Of a DNA stretch of 64,000 nt, positions 33,176 to 42,150 are shown piece after piece (within the stretch, counting starts at the first letter, position 1; the number at the start of each line of letters is the position of its first letter). The notes under the pieces are model-generated. The model worked only from the letters and a program-made list of their open reading frames with translations. It had not been told where the DNA came from and searched no databases. This DNA comes from Sciscionella marina DSM 45152. Lineage in GTDB: Bacteria; Actinomycetota; Actinomycetes; Mycobacteriales; Pseudonocardiaceae. Position numbers and translations under genes: made by a program. The stretch is taken from contig NZ_KB905392.1 of assembly GCF_000379465.1 (NCBI RefSeq), positions 684,193 through 748,192 on the forward strand, given 5' to 3'.

Positions 33176-34684
33176 GTGACCAGCTTCGCCCTGCGCGCCG
33201 GAACGGCGCTCGCCGCGAGCGCCCTCGGCCTCGCCACCCTCGTCCCGCCCGCCAAGGCCGCGCCCGGCGGCATCGACTGGGGCCGCTGCGAATCCGGTTC
33301 CCCCGCCGGATACCAGTGTGCGCGCGTCCCGGTGCCGTTGTCCTACCGGGATCCGGACGGACCGCGCCTCTCCCTCGCCGTCGGCCTGCTGCCCGCCGTG
33401 GACCAGAAGCACAAGCTCGGCACCGTGTTCGCCAATCCGGGAGGTCCGGGCAACCCCGGCCGGTTCGCCCCGGCACTGACTCCCGAGCTGCATCAGCGCT
33501 TCGACATCGTCGGCTTCGACCCGCGCGGGGTCGGCGCCAGTACCCCGCTGCGCTGCTTCACGGATCCGCGCCAGGCCGAGGAGTTCGCCGGAGTCATCGG
33601 GGATTTTCCGCGCACCACAACCGAACGCGCGCGGCACAAGGCGGCGGTCGCACGGCTGACCGGCCTGTGCGAGCGCAATGCCGGTCCCCTGGGCAAGCAT
33701 CTGTCCACCGCGAACACCGCTCGCGATCTGGACCGGTTGCGCGCGGCGATCGGCGAGCCGAAACTGCGCTACTACGGCCTGTCGTACGGCACCTACCTCG
33801 GCGAGGTGTACGCCAACCTGTTCCCGAACCGCGCCGGTGCGCTCGCCCTGGACGCCGTGGACGATCCGGTGAATTGGACCAGCGGCTATCGCCCCGCTCA
33901 GGCGCGGATTCCGATGAGCACCCGGCTCGGCGGGTATCGGGACGCCGAACGCGCGCTCGATTCCTTCTTCACCGCCTGCGCCGCGGACACCCGTTGCGCA
34001 TTCCGCGGTGGTGACCTGCGGGCCCGCTACGACCGCATCCTGGACCGGCTCGAGACCGGTCCGGTGACCATCACCGATCCGGAAACCGGCGCGCCACAAC
34101 GGGTGCGCTACCAGGACGCGATCGCGCGGGTGCACGAAGCGCTCACCGATTCGGCGAACTCCCCCGGGCTCGCCGGATTCCTGGCCGCGCTCGAACATCC
34201 GCTGCCGGAGCGGAGCACCGCCCGGGCAGGCGTGCCGACGCCCGCGGACTCGATGCTCGGCGGCGGCGCGACCCTGTGCGCCGATGCGGCCAATCCGCGC
34301 GATCCGGATGTGTGGCCGCGCTACGCAGCCGCGGCGGACCGGCAGGCGCGCGGGTTCGGTTCCTACGACACCTACAAGACCTTGCCGTGCGCCACCTGGG
34401 ATGTGGCCGATGCCGACCGTTACCCCGGTCCGTGGAATCGCAGCACGGCGCCCATCCTGTTGCTCGCCGACCGCAAGGGTGATCCGGAGACCCCGTATGC
34501 GGGCGCGGAGCGGACCGCGCGGCTGCTGGGCAAGGCCCGGTTGCTGGCCCTGGACGATTTCGGGCACGGCGCGCGCGGCAAGAGCCGCTGCATCGATGCC
34601 GCACTGAATGCCTACCTCAGCTCGGGCACGCTCCCCGCACGCGGAACCGTGTGTCGCCCGGACCGTGCTCCCTTCGACGGCTGA
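33176..34684 (+). CDS. Secreted alpha/beta hydrolase (tripeptidyl aminopeptidase-like)
   Basis: A 502-residue exported serine hydrolase. The Sec signal is GTALAASALGLATLVPPAKA. GTVFANPGGPG holds the oxyanion motif, YYGLSYGTYLGEVYA the nucleophile Ser, then DRKGDPETPYAGA and DDFGHGAR the acid/His region. The C-terminal TAP domain motif is present. Cysteine pairs suggest disulfides. Streptomyces relatives trim tripeptides from extracellular proteins. The GTG at 33176 gives the signal peptide directly. Confidence 0.88.
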   Translation: MTSFALRAGTALAASALGLATLVPPAKAAPGGIDWGRCESGSPAGYQCARVPVPLSYRDPDGPRLSLAVGLLPAVDQKHKLGTVFANPGGPGNPGRFAPALTPELHQRFDIVGFDPRGVGASTPLRCFTDPRQAEEFAGVIGDFPRTTTERARHKAAVARLTGLCERNAGPLGKHLSTANTARDLDRLRAAIGEPKLRYYGLSYGTYLGEVYANLFPNRAGALALDAVDDPVNWTSGYRPAQARIPMSTRLGGYRDAERALDSFFTACAADTRCAFRGGDLRARYDRILDRLETGPVTITDPETGAPQRVRYQDAIARVHEALTDSANSPGLAGFLAALEHPLPERSTARAGVPTPADSMLGGGATLCADAANPRDPDVWPRYAAAADRQARGFGSYDTYKTLPCATWDVADADRYPGPWNRSTAPILLLADRKGDPETPYAGAERTARLLGKARLLALDDFGHGARGKSRCIDAALNAYLSSGTLPARGTVCRPDRAPFDG

Positions 34685-34693
34685 ATCACGCCC

Positions 34694-34743
34694 AATGCCC
34701 GATCGGTAGTGTGTAGTATATTACCTACTACCGATCGAGCATT
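34694..34743. promoter_or_regulatory. Long inverted repeat around the promoter of the OCD-GntR operon
   Basis: The arms 34694-34710 (AATGCCCGATCGGTAGT) and 34727-34743 (ACTACCGATCGAGCATT) are complementary over 17 bp with one mismatch. The 16-bp AT-rich centre GTGTAGTATATTACCT supplies a TATATT -10-like box. The ATG is nine bases beyond the right arm. This is a strong candidate operator for the GntR protein encoded by the second gene of the operon. Confidence 0.7.
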
Positions 34744-34752
34744 GGGGATTCG

Positions 34753-35715
34753 ATGACAATGCGGTCCATCGACGCCGAGGAACTCCGGGCGACGGTATCC
34801 ATGCGGGAAGCCGTGGACGCCGTGCGCGAAGCCCTGCGCGGGCATGCCGCCGGCGAGTTCGAGCAACCGACGCGGACCGCGCTCGCCGACGGTGGATTCC
34901 TGGTGATGACCGCCCGCCACCGGCCGAGCGACACCGTCATGGTCAAGACGCTGAGCCTGAACCCCGAGCGCGAACCGGTCATCACCGGAACGGTGGTCTG
35001 GGCCGAATCCGCCGACCCGCGCAACCTGGTCGCGGATGCCATCTCGGTGACCACGCTGCGCACCGGCGCGATCGCGGGCGTGGCTACTGATGCGCTCGCC
35101 CCGCGCGCCGCGGACCGGCTGACCCTGATCGGCGCGGGCGCCCAGGCCGCCGACCAGTTCCGCGCGGTCCATGCCGTCCGGCCGTTGCGCGAATTCACCG
35201 TCGTGGCACGCGATCCCGCACGCGGCGAAGCCCTGCTCGACCGGCTCGGCGGGGAACTGGACGGGATCACCACCGAAGTACGCAGCGATATCGAGGACGC
35301 GATCGCCGATACGGACATCGTGTGCTGTTCGACCTCGGCGCACACCCCGCTGTTCCGTGCCGAGGCTCTGCCCGAACGGGTGCACGTGAACGCGATCGGA
35401 TCGTACCGCCCGAGCATGCGCGAACTGCCGACGGAACTGCTCGGCGGGGCACGGGTGGTCATCGACGAACGCGCCGCGGTCTACGAGGAGTCCGGGGAGA
35501 TCCTGCACGCGCTGGAAACCGGGACCATCCGGGAAACCGACCTCACCGAGCTCGGTGACCTGCTCGGCGAGGACCGGCCGGTCCCGGAGAACGGGCGCAC
35601 CGTGTTCAAGTCCGTCGGGATCGCCGTGCAGGACTGGGCGATCGCGAAACTGCTCGCCGCGAAGTTCCTGGCAGGACAGCTTCCCGGCAGGACAGGGACG
35701 AGCGGGCAGCGATGA
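34753..35715 (+). CDS. Ornithine cyclodeaminase/mu-crystallin family protein
   Basis: A 320-residue NAD(P)-binding protein. It has the OCD pattern: MREAVDAVREALRGHAAGEF, MVKTLSLNPERE, DAISVTTLRTGAIAGVATDA, the Rossmann motif LIGAGAQAADQFRA, and HVNAIGSYRPSMRELP. Members are ornithine cyclodeaminases, alanine dehydrogenases or Delta1-pyrroline-2-carboxylate reductases. With proline-oxidation genes 1.3 kb away the last is an attractive guess. Its stop overlaps the gntR start by ATGA. Confidence 0.85.
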   Translation: MTMRSIDAEELRATVSMREAVDAVREALRGHAAGEFEQPTRTALADGGFLVMTARHRPSDTVMVKTLSLNPEREPVITGTVVWAESADPRNLVADAISVTTLRTGAIAGVATDALAPRAADRLTLIGAGAQAADQFRAVHAVRPLREFTVVARDPARGEALLDRLGGELDGITTEVRSDIEDAIADTDIVCCSTSAHTPLFRAEALPERVHVNAIGSYRPSMRELPTELLGGARVVIDERAAVYEESGEILHALETGTIRETDLTELGDLLGEDRPVPENGRTVFKSVGIAVQDWAIAKLLAAKFLAGQLPGRTGTSGQR

Positions 35716-36407
35716 GCGGAGATCCTGCCGAACAGGGCGGCCTGCTCGGCAAGCTGCCCGAGTACGCGAGCCTGCGCGAGCAGGCGCTGCGGGTGATCCG
35801 CACCGGACTGATCGCCGGGCGTATCAAACAGGGCGAGATCTACTCGGCGAGCGCGCTGGCCGCCGAACTCGGCGTGTCCACGAGCCCGGTGCGCGAAGCA
35901 CTGCTCACCCTGACCAACGAAGGCCTCATGGAGGCGGTGCGCAATCGCGGTTTCCGGGTGGTGCCCACCAGCGAGCGGGATCTCGAGGAGGTCTACGAGC
36001 TGCGGCTGATGCTCGAGGTGCCCGGGATGCGCCGGGTCGCGGAACGCCGGGAGCACGGCGAACTATCGCGATTCGGCGCGCTTGTCGAGCAGAACAAGCA
36101 GGCTGCCGCCGCCGGGGAGGTGCACGGATTCCTTGACACGGACCAGGAATTCCATCTCGGTCTGCTCGCGCTGGCCGGGAATCGCCGGCTGGTGGATACG
36201 GTGCGCGCGCTGCGCATGCAGGCACGGCTCTACGGGGTCGGCACCCTCGCCGCGCGCCATCAGCTCGAAGGTTCGGCACAGGAACACGCGGACATCCTGG
36301 ACGCGGTCGCCGCGGGCGACGGCGCGGCGACCGAACGACTGATGCGCCGCCATCTCGCGCACACCAGGGGAACCTGGGCCACCGGGGACCCGCTCGACCA
36401 GGACTGA
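35712..36407 (+). CDS. GntR-family regulator (FadR/FCD subfamily)
   Basis: A 231-residue regulator. The winged helix (IKQGEIYSASALAAELGVST, then SPVREALLTLTNEGLM) lies at about residues 38-75. The all-helical FCD domain has putative metal or acid-ligand residues in DTDQEFHLGLLALAGN and QEHADILDAVAAGD. It is translationally coupled to the OCD-family gene and most likely autoregulates through the palindrome at 34694-34743. Confidence 0.92.
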   Translation: MSGDPAEQGGLLGKLPEYASLREQALRVIRTGLIAGRIKQGEIYSASALAAELGVSTSPVREALLTLTNEGLMEAVRNRGFRVVPTSERDLEEVYELRLMLEVPGMRRVAERREHGELSRFGALVEQNKQAAAAGEVHGFLDTDQEFHLGLLALAGNRRLVDTVRALRMQARLYGVGTLAARHQLEGSAQEHADILDAVAAGDGAATERLMRRHLAHTRGTWATGDPLDQD

Positions 36408-36471
36408 CCGGGCCGGGACCGCGACCCCGTGACCAACCGCACCCTTCCCCTGCGCGCGGGCGCTCTCTACG

Positions 36472-36501
36472 CTAACCAGAGAACGGTCGTTCTCTGGTTA
36501 G
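36472..36501. promoter_or_regulatory. Perfect 30-bp TetR-type palindrome
   Basis: CTAACCAGAGAACG and CGTTCTCTGGTTAG are exact reverse complements separated by GT. The core AGAACGGTCGTTCT is typical of TetR/AcrR operators. It overlaps the promoter region of the SnoaL-like gene, whose GGAAGGAG and ATG follow immediately. No tetR gene is adjacent. Confidence 0.75.
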
Positions 36502-36514
36502 GAAGGAGATTCCC

Positions 36515-36973
36515 ATGACGAGCAAACCACCACTTCCCCCGTTCGAGCTGACATCCGCACGGCAGAAGGTGCAGGCGGCCGAGGACGCGTGGAACACTCG
36601 CGATCCGGAACGGGTCTCGCTGGCCTACACCGAGGATTCGGTGTGGCGCAACAGGGATGTGTTCCTCACCGGGCGCGCCGAGATCGCGGCCTTCCTCCGG
36701 GCGAAATGGGACCGGGAACGGGATTACGCGCTGCGCAAGGAACTCTGGGCCTACACCGAGGACCGGATCGCGGTGCGCTACCAGTACGAGTGCCGCGATG
36801 CCGAGGGGCAGTGGTGGCGCAGCTACGGCAACGAACTCTGGGAATTCACCGCGGACGGCCTGATGTCCCGGCGCGAATCGAGCATCGACGATGTGCCGAT
36901 CACCGAGCGGGAGCGGCGGATCTTCGGGCCGCGCGGCGAAGACGAGCGCGACGAGCCCATTCCGTTGCGGTGA
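36515..36973 (+). CDS. NTF2-like (SnoaL/DUF1348) protein
   Basis: A 152-residue cone-fold protein of the DUF1348 group, rich in Trp and Arg. The family look is AEDAWNTRDPERVSLAYTED, SVWRNRDVFLTGRAEI, FLRAKWDRERDY, then RSYGNELWEFTADGLMSRRE. No enzyme role is established for the family. GGAAGGAG precedes the ATG by seven bases. It is probably a single-gene unit controlled by the upstream palindrome. Confidence 0.87.
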   Translation: MTSKPPLPPFELTSARQKVQAAEDAWNTRDPERVSLAYTEDSVWRNRDVFLTGRAEIAAFLRAKWDRERDYALRKELWAYTEDRIAVRYQYECRDAEGQWWRSYGNELWEFTADGLMSRRESSIDDVPITERERRIFGPRGEDERDEPIPLR

Positions 36974-36995
36974 ACGGAACAAGCCCGCCGCGTGC

Positions 36996-37925
36996 TCAGG
37001 AGCGAGTCGCCAGGGAACGCAGGAAGAACCCGACGTTCGCCGGGCGCTCGGCGAGCCTGCGCATGAAGTAGCCGTACCAGGCCTGGCCGTAGGGCACGTA
37101 GACACGCATGGTCTCGCCGCGCCCGGCTATCGCGGACTGCTCGGCGGGCCGGATTCCGTAGAGCATCTGGAATTCGTGGTCCGCCGCGTTCCGCCCGTTG
37201 CGCATGGCCAGCTCGCGCGCGATCGCGACCATCCGCGGATCGTGCGAGGCGACCATCGGGTATCCCTCGCCTTCCATGAGCACCCGCAGGCAGCGCACAT
37301 AGGAGGAGTCCACCTCGGCCTTGTCCTGATAGGCGACCGATTCCGGTTCGGCGTAGGCGCCCTTGCACAACCGCACCCGGGAACCGGGTCCGGAGAGCTC
37401 GCGGCAGTCGGACTCGGTGCGCCGCAGATAGGCCTGCAGCACCGCGCCCACCCAGGGAAAGTCCACCCGCAGCTCGCGCAGGATGCCGAGGGTGGAATCG
37501 GTCGTGGTGTGATCCTCCATGTCCAGGGTGACCGTGGTGCCCGCGGCCGCCGCAACCTCGCAGATCCGCCTGGCGTTCTCCAGCGCGATCTTCTCCCCGT
37601 CCGTGGGCAGGAACTGGCCGACCGCGGACAGCTTCACCGAGACCTCGGCCCCGGCGGCGAGACCGCGCTCCGCGAGCAGTCCGAGCACCTGCTCGTAGGC
37701 CTGCAGGGTCTCGGTCGCCTGCCGCGCCTCGCTGGTGTCCTCACCGAGGTGGTCGAGTGTCACCCGCCGTCCGCTGGTGACGATGGCGCGCACCGCCTCC
37801 AGCGCGTCGGTGACCTCGGCGCCGGCCACGAACCGGCGCACCACCGGTTTGGTCAGCGGGGTGGACTCCACGAGGGTGCGCGCGGTCGGCGAACCGGCCA
37901 CGCCGAGCAACAGCGAGCGCAGCAT
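36996..37925 (-). CDS. Proline dehydrogenase
   Basis: The 309-residue monofunctional flavoenzyme that oxidises L-proline to P5C. PRODH barrel motifs seen are VSVKLSAVGQF, TVTLDMEDHTTTDS, LQAYLRRTESDC, the FAD/substrate arginines in RLCKGAYAEPESVAYQDK, and the late HEFQMLYGIRPAEQ and VYVPYGQAWYGYFMRRLAER. It follows the P5C dehydrogenase gene by 12 bp in the same operon, as in many actinobacteria with separate put genes. Confidence 0.94.
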   Translation of the reverse strand: MLRSLLLGVAGSPTARTLVESTPLTKPVVRRFVAGAEVTDALEAVRAIVTSGRRVTLDHLGEDTSEARQATETLQAYEQVLGLLAERGLAAGAEVSVKLSAVGQFLPTDGEKIALENARRICEVAAAAGTTVTLDMEDHTTTDSTLGILRELRVDFPWVGAVLQAYLRRTESDCRELSGPGSRVRLCKGAYAEPESVAYQDKAEVDSSYVRCLRVLMEGEGYPMVASHDPRMVAIARELAMRNGRNAADHEFQMLYGIRPAEQSAIAGRGETMRVYVPYGQAWYGYFMRRLAERPANVGFFLRSLATRS

Positions 37926-37937
37926 CTCGACTCCCCT

Positions 37938-39566
37938 CTAGCTTTCCTGGTGCGGGTAACCGACAGTGGTCGGCGCCACGAAGGTTTCCTTGATCGCCCG
38001 CGGACTCGTCCAGCGCATCAGGTTGAACAGCGAACCCGCCTTGTCGTTGGTGCCCGAACCGCGGGCGCCGCCGAAGGGCTGCTGACCGACGACCGAACCG
38101 GTCGGCTTGTCGTTGATGTAGAAGTTGCCCGCGGCGAACCGCAGTTCCTGCTGCGCCTGCCGCACGGCCGCCCGGTCGTTCGCGATGATCGAACCGGTGA
38201 GCGCGTAGTTGCTCGTCCGGTCGACGAGTGCGGGCATCCGGTCGAACTCGGCGTCCGGGTAGACGTACACCGCCAGCACCGGCCCGAAGAACTCGGTGCT
38301 GAACACCTCGTGTCCCGGGTCCTCGCCGAGCAGCACGGTCGGGCGCACGAAGTAGCCCTCGGAATCGTCGGTGGTTCCCCCGGCGAGCACCTGGATCGAG
38401 GAGTCCTCCCGTGCCGAACGCAGCACGGCATCGAGCTTGTCGAAGGAGCGCCGGTCGATCACCGCGCCGGTGAAGTTGGTGAAGTCGGTGACATCGCCGA
38501 CCGGGAGCGCGTCCACCTCGGCGATCAGGTCGTCCCGCAGCCGCTCCCACACCGAGGCGGGAATGTAGGCGCGGGAGGCCGCCGAGCACTTCTGCCCGGA
38601 GTACTCGTACGCGCCCTTGATCAGCGCGGTGCGCAGCAGGTCGACATCCGCGGACGGGTGGGCGAGCACGAAGTCCTTGCCACCGGTCTCGCCGACGATC
38701 TGCGGGTAACCGCGGTAGTTCGCGATGTTGGTGCCGACCTGGCCCCACAGGTGCTGGAAGGTCTTGGTGGAACCGGTGAAGTGCACCCCGGCGAGTCCGG
38801 GGTGCGGGATGGCGACATCCGAGACGGCGAGCCCGTCCCCGGTGACCAGGTTGATCACACCCGGGGGCATACCGGCTTCCTCGAGCAGCCGCATGGTGAG
38901 CACCGCGGCGAAGGTCTGGGTCGGCGCGGGCTTCCACACCACGGTGTTGCCCATCAGCGCGGGCGCGGTCGGCAGGTTGCCCGCGATGGCGGTGAAGTTG
39001 AACGGGGTCACCGCGTACACGAAGCCCTCGAGCGGACGCTGCTCCATGCGGTTCCACTGGCCGCGCGGGCTGTACGGCTGCTCCTCTTGGATGCGCCTGC
39101 CGAAGGAGACGTTGAACCGCCAGAAGTCGATGAGCTCGCACGCGGCGTCGATCTCCGCCTGGATCGCGGTCTTCGACTGGCCGAGCATGGTCGCGGCGTT
39201 CAGCGTGGCGCGCCACGGCCCGGCGAGCAGGTCCGCGGCGCGCAGGATGATCGCGGCGCGCTCGTCGAAGGAGGTCTCCCGCCAGGCCGGGGCGGCGGCG
39301 AGCGCGGCGTCCACCGCGGCCTTCGCGTCCTCGTGTGTGGCGTTGCACAGGGTGCCGAGCACCGAGCGGTGGTTGTGCGGCTGGACGACCTCGACCTGTT
39401 CGCCGCCACCCATCCGGCGCTGTCCGCCGATGGTGCAGGCCAGCTGCTCGGGCTGCTTGGTCAGCTCGGCCAGTTCGGCTTCGAGCTCGATCCGCTCGGC
39501 ACTGCCGGGGCGGTGGTCGAGGACGGGCTCGTTCACCGGGGTGGGCACATTGGTCACGGCATCCAC
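37938..39566 (-). CDS. pruA: Delta1-pyrroline-5-carboxylate dehydrogenase
   Basis: A 542-residue aldehyde dehydrogenase-family enzyme, of the usual size for type-1 P5CDH. It oxidises glutamate semialdehyde to glutamate. The catalytic Glu is E293 in GETGGKDF and the nucleophile C327 is in YSGQKCSAASRAY. VTPFNFTAIAGNLPTAPALM and FTGSTKTFQHLW form the NAD site. First gene of the operon with proline dehydrogenase, divergent from a PucR-type regulator. Confidence 0.95.
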   Translation of the reverse strand: MDAVTNVPTPVNEPVLDHRPGSAERIELEAELAELTKQPEQLACTIGGQRRMGGGEQVEVVQPHNHRSVLGTLCNATHEDAKAAVDAALAAAPAWRETSFDERAAIILRAADLLAGPWRATLNAATMLGQSKTAIQAEIDAACELIDFWRFNVSFGRRIQEEQPYSPRGQWNRMEQRPLEGFVYAVTPFNFTAIAGNLPTAPALMGNTVVWKPAPTQTFAAVLTMRLLEEAGMPPGVINLVTGDGLAVSDVAIPHPGLAGVHFTGSTKTFQHLWGQVGTNIANYRGYPQIVGETGGKDFVLAHPSADVDLLRTALIKGAYEYSGQKCSAASRAYIPASVWERLRDDLIAEVDALPVGDVTDFTNFTGAVIDRRSFDKLDAVLRSAREDSSIQVLAGGTTDDSEGYFVRPTVLLGEDPGHEVFSTEFFGPVLAVYVYPDAEFDRMPALVDRTSNYALTGSIIANDRAAVRQAQQELRFAAGNFYINDKPTGSVVGQQPFGGARGSGTNDKAGSLFNLMRWTSPRAIKETFVAPTTVGYPHQES

Positions 39567-39639
39567 TTCTTGGACTCCTGCGAGGTCGGAGGGACGAGGA
39601 TGGCTTCACCGTAAGTGCGCAACCCGCCCGCGATGTTGG

Positions 39640-39662
39640 TTCGGTCAGCTATATTTACCGAA
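39640..39662. promoter_or_regulatory. Inverted repeat between P5CDH and PucR-type regulator
   Basis: TTCGGT and ACCGAA flank the AT-rich 11-mer CAGCTATATTT in the 127-bp divergent gap. A candidate site for the adjacent PucR-type regulator on the proline-oxidation operon. Confidence 0.4.
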
Positions 39663-39693
39663 GTATCGTTGTCCGATCGAACAAGGAGTCGCG

Positions 39694-41286
39694 GTGGAGT
39701 TTCCCGACCTCATCCCACTGCGGCAGGTGCTGCTCACCCTCGGTGAGTCGCTGCTCGAACTGAGCACCGCACCGGACGGCGTGGAGGTCGGGGTGCGCGA
39801 TGTGGTGATCGCCGATCCGGAGGACGAACCGCGCCCGCACGCCGGCGATCTGGTGCTGCTCATCGGGGCGCGGGGCAGGGCGGCGATCCCGGTGCTGCGC
39901 ACGGCCGCCCGTTCGCGTGCCGCCGCGATCGCGGTCAAGGGCGTCACCGGACCGCTGCGGGACGCCGCGAGTGATGCCGGGATCGCGCTGCTCGCGGTGC
40001 ATCCGGCGGTCAGCTGGGCGCAGCTGACCGCGGTGGCGCGGGCGGCGCTGGACGACGCCCGGGTGCTCTCCGAAAGCGAGTCCGGCGTGGTGCTCGGCGA
40101 CCTGTTCGCCCTCGCGCAGACGATCGCCACACTCACCGGGGGCATCGTGAGCATCGAGGACACCGCCAGCCGGGTGCTGGCCTATTCGCGGTCCTCCGGC
40201 GAGGTGGACGAACTGCGCAGGCTGTCCATCCTCGGCCAGCAGGGCCCCGAGGAGTATCTGGCGCTGCTGCGGAAATGGGGCGTGTTCGACCGGCTGCGTT
40301 CCGGCGAGGAGGTGGTGCGGATCGAGGAACGCCCGGAATCGGGTATCCGCCGCCGCCTCGCGGTCGGCATCTTCGCCGGAGCGCAGCCGCTCGGCACGAT
40401 CTGGGTGCAGGAAGGCGAGCAATCGCTGCACGAACGGGCCGAGCGGGCGCTGCTCGGCGCGGCCCGGGTCACCGCGCTGCATCTGGTCCGGCGCCGCGGG
40501 GAACGCAGCGCGCACAACGCCTTGCGCGAGGGACTGCTGAACGGGCTGCTCGAAGGGCGCCTCGATGTGGGCTCGGTGGCCTCGGAAATCGGCGCTGATC
40601 CGGCGAAACCCGCCGCGGTCGCCGCGTTCGCCCTGCTCGACGAGGACGAGGCGGACCGTTCCGCACACGAACTGCGCCGGCTCGAGATGACCAGCCTGAT
40701 CGCCGTGCACGCCGCCGCGTACCGGCGAAGCGCACTGGCCACCACCATCGGGCCGCGGGTCTACGTGCTGCTCCCCGATCTCCCCGAACAGGAGAGCGGC
40801 GCGAGCGTGCTCGGGCTCGCCAGGGAGATCGTCGCCGCGGGCAGCAAGCACGCGGGCTTCACGGTGCGTGCCGCGGTCGGTTCCCCGGTCCCCCGGCTCG
40901 AAGGCGCGGCGGAATCCCGGCAGGAGGCCGACCGGGTGCTGGACGCGGCGACGGAGGGCCCGGCGGTCGCCACCATCGAGGAAGTGCGCTCCGCGGTGCT
41001 GCTCGCCGAAACCCTGGCCGAGGTACGCGCCAACGAACGGATCCGCGATCCCCGGATCACCGCCCTGTTCGCGCACGATCGGGAGAACGGCGGGGAACTG
41101 GCCGCATCACTGCTGTCCTATCTGGACTCCTTCGGGGATGTGCGCAGCGCGGCGACCGAACTCGGCGTGCACCCGAACACCCTTCGTTACCGGGTGCGCC
41201 GGGCGGGAACGGTGGCCGGGCTCGACCTCGGCGACGCCGGGGAACGCCTCGTCGCCCAGCTGCAGTTGCGGCTGCTCGGCCGTTAA
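39694..41286 (+). CDS. PucR-family regulator of the proline operon
   Basis: A 530-residue regulator with an N-terminal PucR-like domain (PLRQVLLTLGESLLELSTAP), a middle GAF/GGDEF-like sensor region and the C-terminal HTH_30 helix SFGDVRSAATELGVHPNTLR. Divergent position and family knowledge (PruR/PutR-like regulators) point to proline-responsive activation of pruA and proline dehydrogenase. The GTG at 39694 follows AAGGAG. It overlaps the convergent binding-protein gene by four bases. Confidence 0.9.
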   Translation: MEFPDLIPLRQVLLTLGESLLELSTAPDGVEVGVRDVVIADPEDEPRPHAGDLVLLIGARGRAAIPVLRTAARSRAAAIAVKGVTGPLRDAASDAGIALLAVHPAVSWAQLTAVARAALDDARVLSESESGVVLGDLFALAQTIATLTGGIVSIEDTASRVLAYSRSSGEVDELRRLSILGQQGPEEYLALLRKWGVFDRLRSGEEVVRIEERPESGIRRRLAVGIFAGAQPLGTIWVQEGEQSLHERAERALLGAARVTALHLVRRRGERSAHNALREGLLNGLLEGRLDVGSVASEIGADPAKPAAVAAFALLDEDEADRSAHELRRLEMTSLIAVHAAAYRRSALATTIGPRVYVLLPDLPEQESGASVLGLAREIVAAGSKHAGFTVRAAVGSPVPRLEGAAESRQEADRVLDAATEGPAVATIEEVRSAVLLAETLAEVRANERIRDPRITALFAHDRENGGELAASLLSYLDSFGDVRSAATELGVHPNTLRYRVRRAGTVAGLDLGDAGERLVAQLQLRLLGR

Positions 41287-42068
41287 CCGATCCACGGCTT
41301 GGCGATGCGGTCGAAAGTTCCGTCCCCGCGCATCAGGTGCAGCCACTGATTCACCCATTCCTGGAACACCACGTCCCCGCGCGGGGTCAGATACGCCTTC
41401 TCGGAGAAGCTGAACGGTGTTTCCGGATGCACCGGGCACAGCTGCGGATGCTGCTTGTTCTGCCAGCGGGTCTCGGTGGCATCGGTGATCATCAGGTCGG
41501 CGCGCCCGGCCAGGATCTCGTCGAAGATCGTGTTGTTGTCCGCGTGCGGTACGATCGTGGCCTTCTCGAGGTGTTCACGGGCGAAGGATTCGTTGGTACC
41601 GCCCGGATTCACCACCACGCGCACCCCGGGACGGTCGATCTGCGCGAGTGTGCCGTACTTGTCCACGTCCGGGCAGCGGGTGATCGGGGTCTTGCCGTCC
41701 CGCAGATAGGGATCGCTGAAGAAGGCCTCCTTGGCGCGTTCCAGGGTGATCGAGACCCCGCCCATGGCCAGATCGCATTTCCCGGAGCGCACATCGGCCG
41801 TGAGGTCCTTCCAGGTGCTCGGGACCAGCCGCAGCCGCACCCCGAGCCGGTGGGCCATGTCCCCGGCGAGCTCGATGTCCATTCCGCTCCACCGCCCGGT
41901 TTCCGGGTCCCGCTTGGTGAACGGGAGGTAGTCCCCGGTGCTGCACACCCGCAGCTCGCCGCGTTCACCGACCCGGTTGAGCGCGCTCTTCGCGCCCGCC
42001 GCGTTCGCCACCGTGGAACCGAGGGCGAGCATGATCGCGAACCCGATCGCGAACACCGTCCTGCGCAT
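41283..42068 (-). CDS. Exported family-3 solute-binding protein, PheC-like
   Basis: A 261-residue protein with a signal peptide (MRRTVFAIGFAIMLALGSTV, ANA cleavage) and the SBP_bac_3 fold. The stretch GELRVCSTGDYLPFTKRDPE, then MDIELAGDMAHRLGV and CDLAMGGVSITLERAKEAFF, resembles periplasmic cyclohexadienyl/arogenate dehydratase PheC as much as amino-acid binding proteins. No lipobox is visible and no ABC permease or ATPase genes are adjacent. Either a secreted enzyme or an orphan binding protein. Confidence 0.78.
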   Translation of the reverse strand: MRRTVFAIGFAIMLALGSTVANAAGAKSALNRVGERGELRVCSTGDYLPFTKRDPETGRWSGMDIELAGDMAHRLGVRLRLVPSTWKDLTADVRSGKCDLAMGGVSITLERAKEAFFSDPYLRDGKTPITRCPDVDKYGTLAQIDRPGVRVVVNPGGTNESFAREHLEKATIVPHADNNTIFDEILAGRADLMITDATETRWQNKQHPQLCPVHPETPFSFSEKAYLTPRGDVVFQEWVNQWLHLMRGDGTFDRIAKPWIG

Positions 42069-42150
42069 CTGGCACCTGCCTTTCCGAATCGGGCCTACCT
42101 TAACGGGGCGCGGGTGTTCTAGGGTCTGCGCACGACCGAAGGGAGACCCG

